Below are positions 61,836 to 64,000 of a stretch of DNA of 64,000 bases, in pieces. Source of the stretch: Streptomyces sp. XD-27 (GTDB taxonomy: Bacteria > Actinomycetota > Actinomycetes > Streptomycetales > Streptomycetaceae); contig NZ_CP130713.1 of the NCBI RefSeq assembly GCF_030553055.1, forward strand, positions 1,922,001 through 1,986,000. Reading direction: 5' to 3'. A program made the translations under genes and the position numbers. The notes below the pieces were generated by a model. The model had not been told where the DNA came from. It worked only from the letters and a program-made list of their open reading frames with translations, and did no database searches. Within the stretch, counting starts at the first letter, position 1, and every line of letters starts with the position of its first letter.

Positions 61836-64000
61836 GTGGAGCGAGACCTACCCGACGGCGTGGTCGGCAGAGCCGGGCTGCTCGCGCGCGCCCGCGGTCT
61901 GCTGGCGCGCGGCGGCGGCCTGCTGCTGCCGGGGCCCGCCGGAATCGGCAAGTCCACCGTGTTGGCGTCCCTGGCCGCCGACTACGCGGCGCAGGGCCAT
62001 CTGCTGCTGCGCTGCTCCCCCACCGAGTCCGAGTCCCAACTGCCCTTCCTGGCCCTGATCGACGCGCTCGGCCCGGTCGTGGCCGAGGTCTCCGGCGACC
62101 TCCCCGCCGCCCAGCACGCCGTCCTGGACGCGGCGCTCACCGGCCGGGCGGGCGGGGTGGCGCAGCACGACGGGCTGGCGCTGCGGCTCGCGGTGCTCTC
62201 CGTGTTCCGGGCGTTGGCCGCCCGTACCCCCGTGGCTCTGGTCGCCGACGACCTGCAGTGGATGGACGAGCCGAGCGCGGAGCTGCTGGCCTTCGTCGCG
62301 CGGCGGGTCGGCGAGCTGCCCGTGCTCGTGATCGGTGCCGTACGGACCGCGACCGCCGGGGAGCCGTGGGGCCGGGACAGTGCGGCGCGGGACCGGGACG
62401 GGGAGGCAGGGGGCCACGACGGAACCGCATGGGCCCTCGGCGGTGGCGCAGGGCACCGGGACGGTGCGGCGTGGCATCGGGACAGTGCGGCGTTCCATCG
62501 GGACGGTGCAGACGGGCTCGGACGCGCCCTGCGGGTGCTGCCGCCACCCGCCCGCGTGCTGCCGGTCCCCCCGCTCAGCCCCGGCCAGGTGACGGAACTG
62601 CTGCGCCGCCGAAGACGCTCGGCCCTGCCCGGCGCCGTGCTGCGCGAGATCCACCGGGCCAGCGGCGGCAACCCGTTGTTCGCCCTGGAACTCGGGCGCG
62701 CGCTGGCCGAGCGCGACACCCCGCCGCGCCCCGGCGACCCGCTGCCCGTACCGACCAGCCTGCGCAGCCTCGTTCTGGACCGGCTCCGCGCGCTGCCGGC
62801 CGAGGCCCGCCGCACCCTGCTGATCGCCGCCGCGGGCGCCCGCCCCGGCCTCGCCCTGCTGCGCGCCGCGGGCCGCCCCGACGCCGAGGCGGAGCTCGCC
62901 GCGGCGTCCGCCCTGGGCATCGCCGGGACCGGCGACGACCTGACCGTACGGTTCGCGCATCCGCTCATCTCGGCCGCGCTCTACGCCGAGGCGGACCCGT
63001 ACGACCGGCGGGCCGCGCACACGGCGCTCGCCCGCGCCTCCACCGACCCCATCGAACGCGCCCGCCACCTGGCGCTGGCCACTCCCGGTCCCGACGAGCA
63101 GGTCGCGGCCACCCTGGCGCGGGCCGCCGCCGTCGCCCGCGAGCGCGGCGCGCCCGGCGCGGCCGCCCGGCTGGGCCTGTTCGCCGCCGAGCGCACCCCC
63201 GCGTACGACACGGCGGCGGCGACCGGCCGACGGCTGGACGCGGCCGAGGACGCGCTGGTAGCGGGCGAGCCGGAGCTGGCCCGGCAGACCGCGCAGGAGG
63301 TACTCGCCGAGGCCGCGCGCCCCGCCGACCGGGTACGGGCGTGGATCGCGGTGATCGACTCGGCGGGGCAGGCGATGGCGGACGTGGACGACGTCTTCCC
63401 GCAGGCGCTGGCGGACGCGGGCGACGACCCGCGGCTGCTGGCGCCGCTGCGCTACCAGTTGGCGTGGCACGCCCTGCTGGCCGGGGGTTCGCCGCCGCGG
63501 GCCCGTACCGAGGCCGCGCGGGCCGCCGCGCTCGCCGCCCAGGCCGCCGACCGGCGCACCGAACTCCTCGCCCTGTCCCTACAGGCGCTCACCGAGGCGG
63601 TGACGGGCCATGAGGACGCGGACCGCACACTGGCCGCGGCGCTGGCCGAGCCGCAGGACCCGCGGGTGGCCTGCGACCACAACGGGCCGGTCGCCGTCCG
63701 GTTCCGTCTGCTGCTGATGAGCGACCGGCTGGAGGAGGCGCGGGCGGCGATCGGCTCACTGGTGCGGCTGGCCGCCCGGCGCGGCGCCGTCGAGAGCCAG
63801 CTGCTGTTCCTGCGCGGGCTGGCGGAGACCGAACTGCGCGCCGGGCGCTGCGCGGTGGCGCTGGCGCACGCGCACGACAGCCTGCGGCTGGCCCGCGACG
63901 CCGGGGTCGGCGAGGGGCCGGTGCTGCACCTGGCCGCGCTCGCCGAGGCGGCGGGCGGCAGCGTGCCGCGCGCCCTGGCCCTGGCTCAGGAGGCGGTGCA
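61836..64000 (+). CDS. LAL-type LuxR regulator, 5' part
   Basis: At least 721 codons, continuing past the window. The N-terminal ATPase has Walker A in LLLPGPAGIGKSTVLASLAA and Walker B in PVALVADDLQWMDEPSAELL. This is the pattern of large ATP-binding LuxR (MalT-like) regulators, followed by helical TPR-like Ala/Arg-rich sequence. The C-terminal LuxR domain must lie beyond 64000. A repeat-rich insert (62345-62520; GRDSAARDRDGEAGGHDG-type) follows Walker B. GTG at 61836 with AGGGGGG upstream reads VERDLPDGVVGRAGLL. Such regulators often control secondary metabolism. Confidence 0.9.
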   Translation, partial: MERDLPDGVVGRAGLLARARGLLARGGGLLLPGPAGIGKSTVLASLAADYAAQGHLLLRCSPTESESQLPFLALIDALGPVVAEVSGDLPAAQHAVLDAALTGRAGGVAQHDGLALRLAVLSVFRALAARTPVALVADDLQWMDEPSAELLAFVARRVGELPVLVIGAVRTATAGEPWGRDSAARDRDGEAGGHDGTAWALGGGAGHRDGAAWHRDSAAFHRDGADGLGRALRVLPPPARVLPVPPLSPGQVTELLRRRRRSALPGAVLREIHRASGGNPLFALELGRALAERDTPPRPGDPLPVPTSLRSLVLDRLRALPAEARRTLLIAAAGARPGLALLRAAGRPDAEAELAAASALGIAGTGDDLTVRFAHPLISAALYAEADPYDRRAAHTALARASTDPIERARHLALATPGPDEQVAATLARAAAVARERGAPGAAARLGLFAAERTPAYDTAAATGRRLDAAEDALVAGEPELARQTAQEVLAEAARPADRVRAWIAVIDSAGQAMADVDDVFPQALADAGDDPRLLAPLRYQLAWHALLAGGSPPRARTEAARAAALAAQAADRRTELLALSLQALTEAVTGHEDADRTLAAALAEPQDPRVACDHNGPVAVRFRLLLMSDRLEEARAAIGSLVRLAARRGAVESQLLFLRGLAETELRAGRCAVALAHAHDSLRLARDAGVGEGPVLHLAALAEAAGGSVPRALALAQEAV

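Overview
The window is chromosomal DNA of a high-GC actinomycete, almost certainly Streptomyces. Codon third positions are nearly all G or C, GTG starts and AGGAG-type ribosome binding sites are common, and the conserved backbone runs in the order known around glnA of Streptomyces: pspA, DUF3043, cob genes, pepA, lpd, E2, aceE, lipB, lipA, DUF4191, RDD, glnA. I did no database search; names rest on motifs and recognised family sequence.

Backbone, left part (1-34723). A two-component pair, the PspAA/PspA envelope-stress pair, a DUF3043 membrane protein, a methyltransferase that seems to start at CTG, and an HtrA-like lipoprotein protease come first. Lower-ligand cobalamin genes (cobU-like, cobT, cobS) follow, interleaved with membrane proteins. 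Two of these, at 11029-12099 and 11724-12770, overlap tail to tail through a shared repeat. Then come pepA and a 2-oxoacid dehydrogenase/lipoate block: lpd, two-lipoyl-domain E2, an FCD-type GntR regulator, homodimeric aceE, and further on lipB and lipA, which make the cofactor that E2 needs. The block ends at glnA, which has a clear GlnR operator upstream.

Integrated element (34704-53850, about 19.1 kb). The last 20 bases of glnA, stop codon included, are repeated exactly at 53831-53850, and the natural glnA terminator now lies beyond the second copy. Between the copies are a Ser/Thr kinase, a separate PASTA lipoprotein and a membrane-anchored protein; an XRE-type regulator coupled to a peptide deformylase; a divergent operon of four glycosyltransferases (one of the phage TET-associated type) and a P-loop kinase; a MobC/relaxase pair; a DUF3631 ATPase gene with a dense iteron-like heptamer array in its 5' part; an excisionase-like protein; a broken XRE regulator; a broken tyrosine integrase; and a large P-loop ATPase next to the right end. 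There is a relaxase but no FtsK/TraB-type translocase, so the element looks mobilizable rather than self-transmissible. Four of its genes carry frameshifts, the integrase included, which suggests it is fixed in place.

Backbone, right part (53851-64000). A helical regulator-like protein and a divergent zinc-ribbon-like protein, two tiny coupled genes, a TauE/SafE permease, a SixA-like phosphatase, CorA, an imine-reductase-like dehydrogenase, an SPW-repeat membrane protein and the 5' part of a large LAL-type LuxR regulator that runs off the end.
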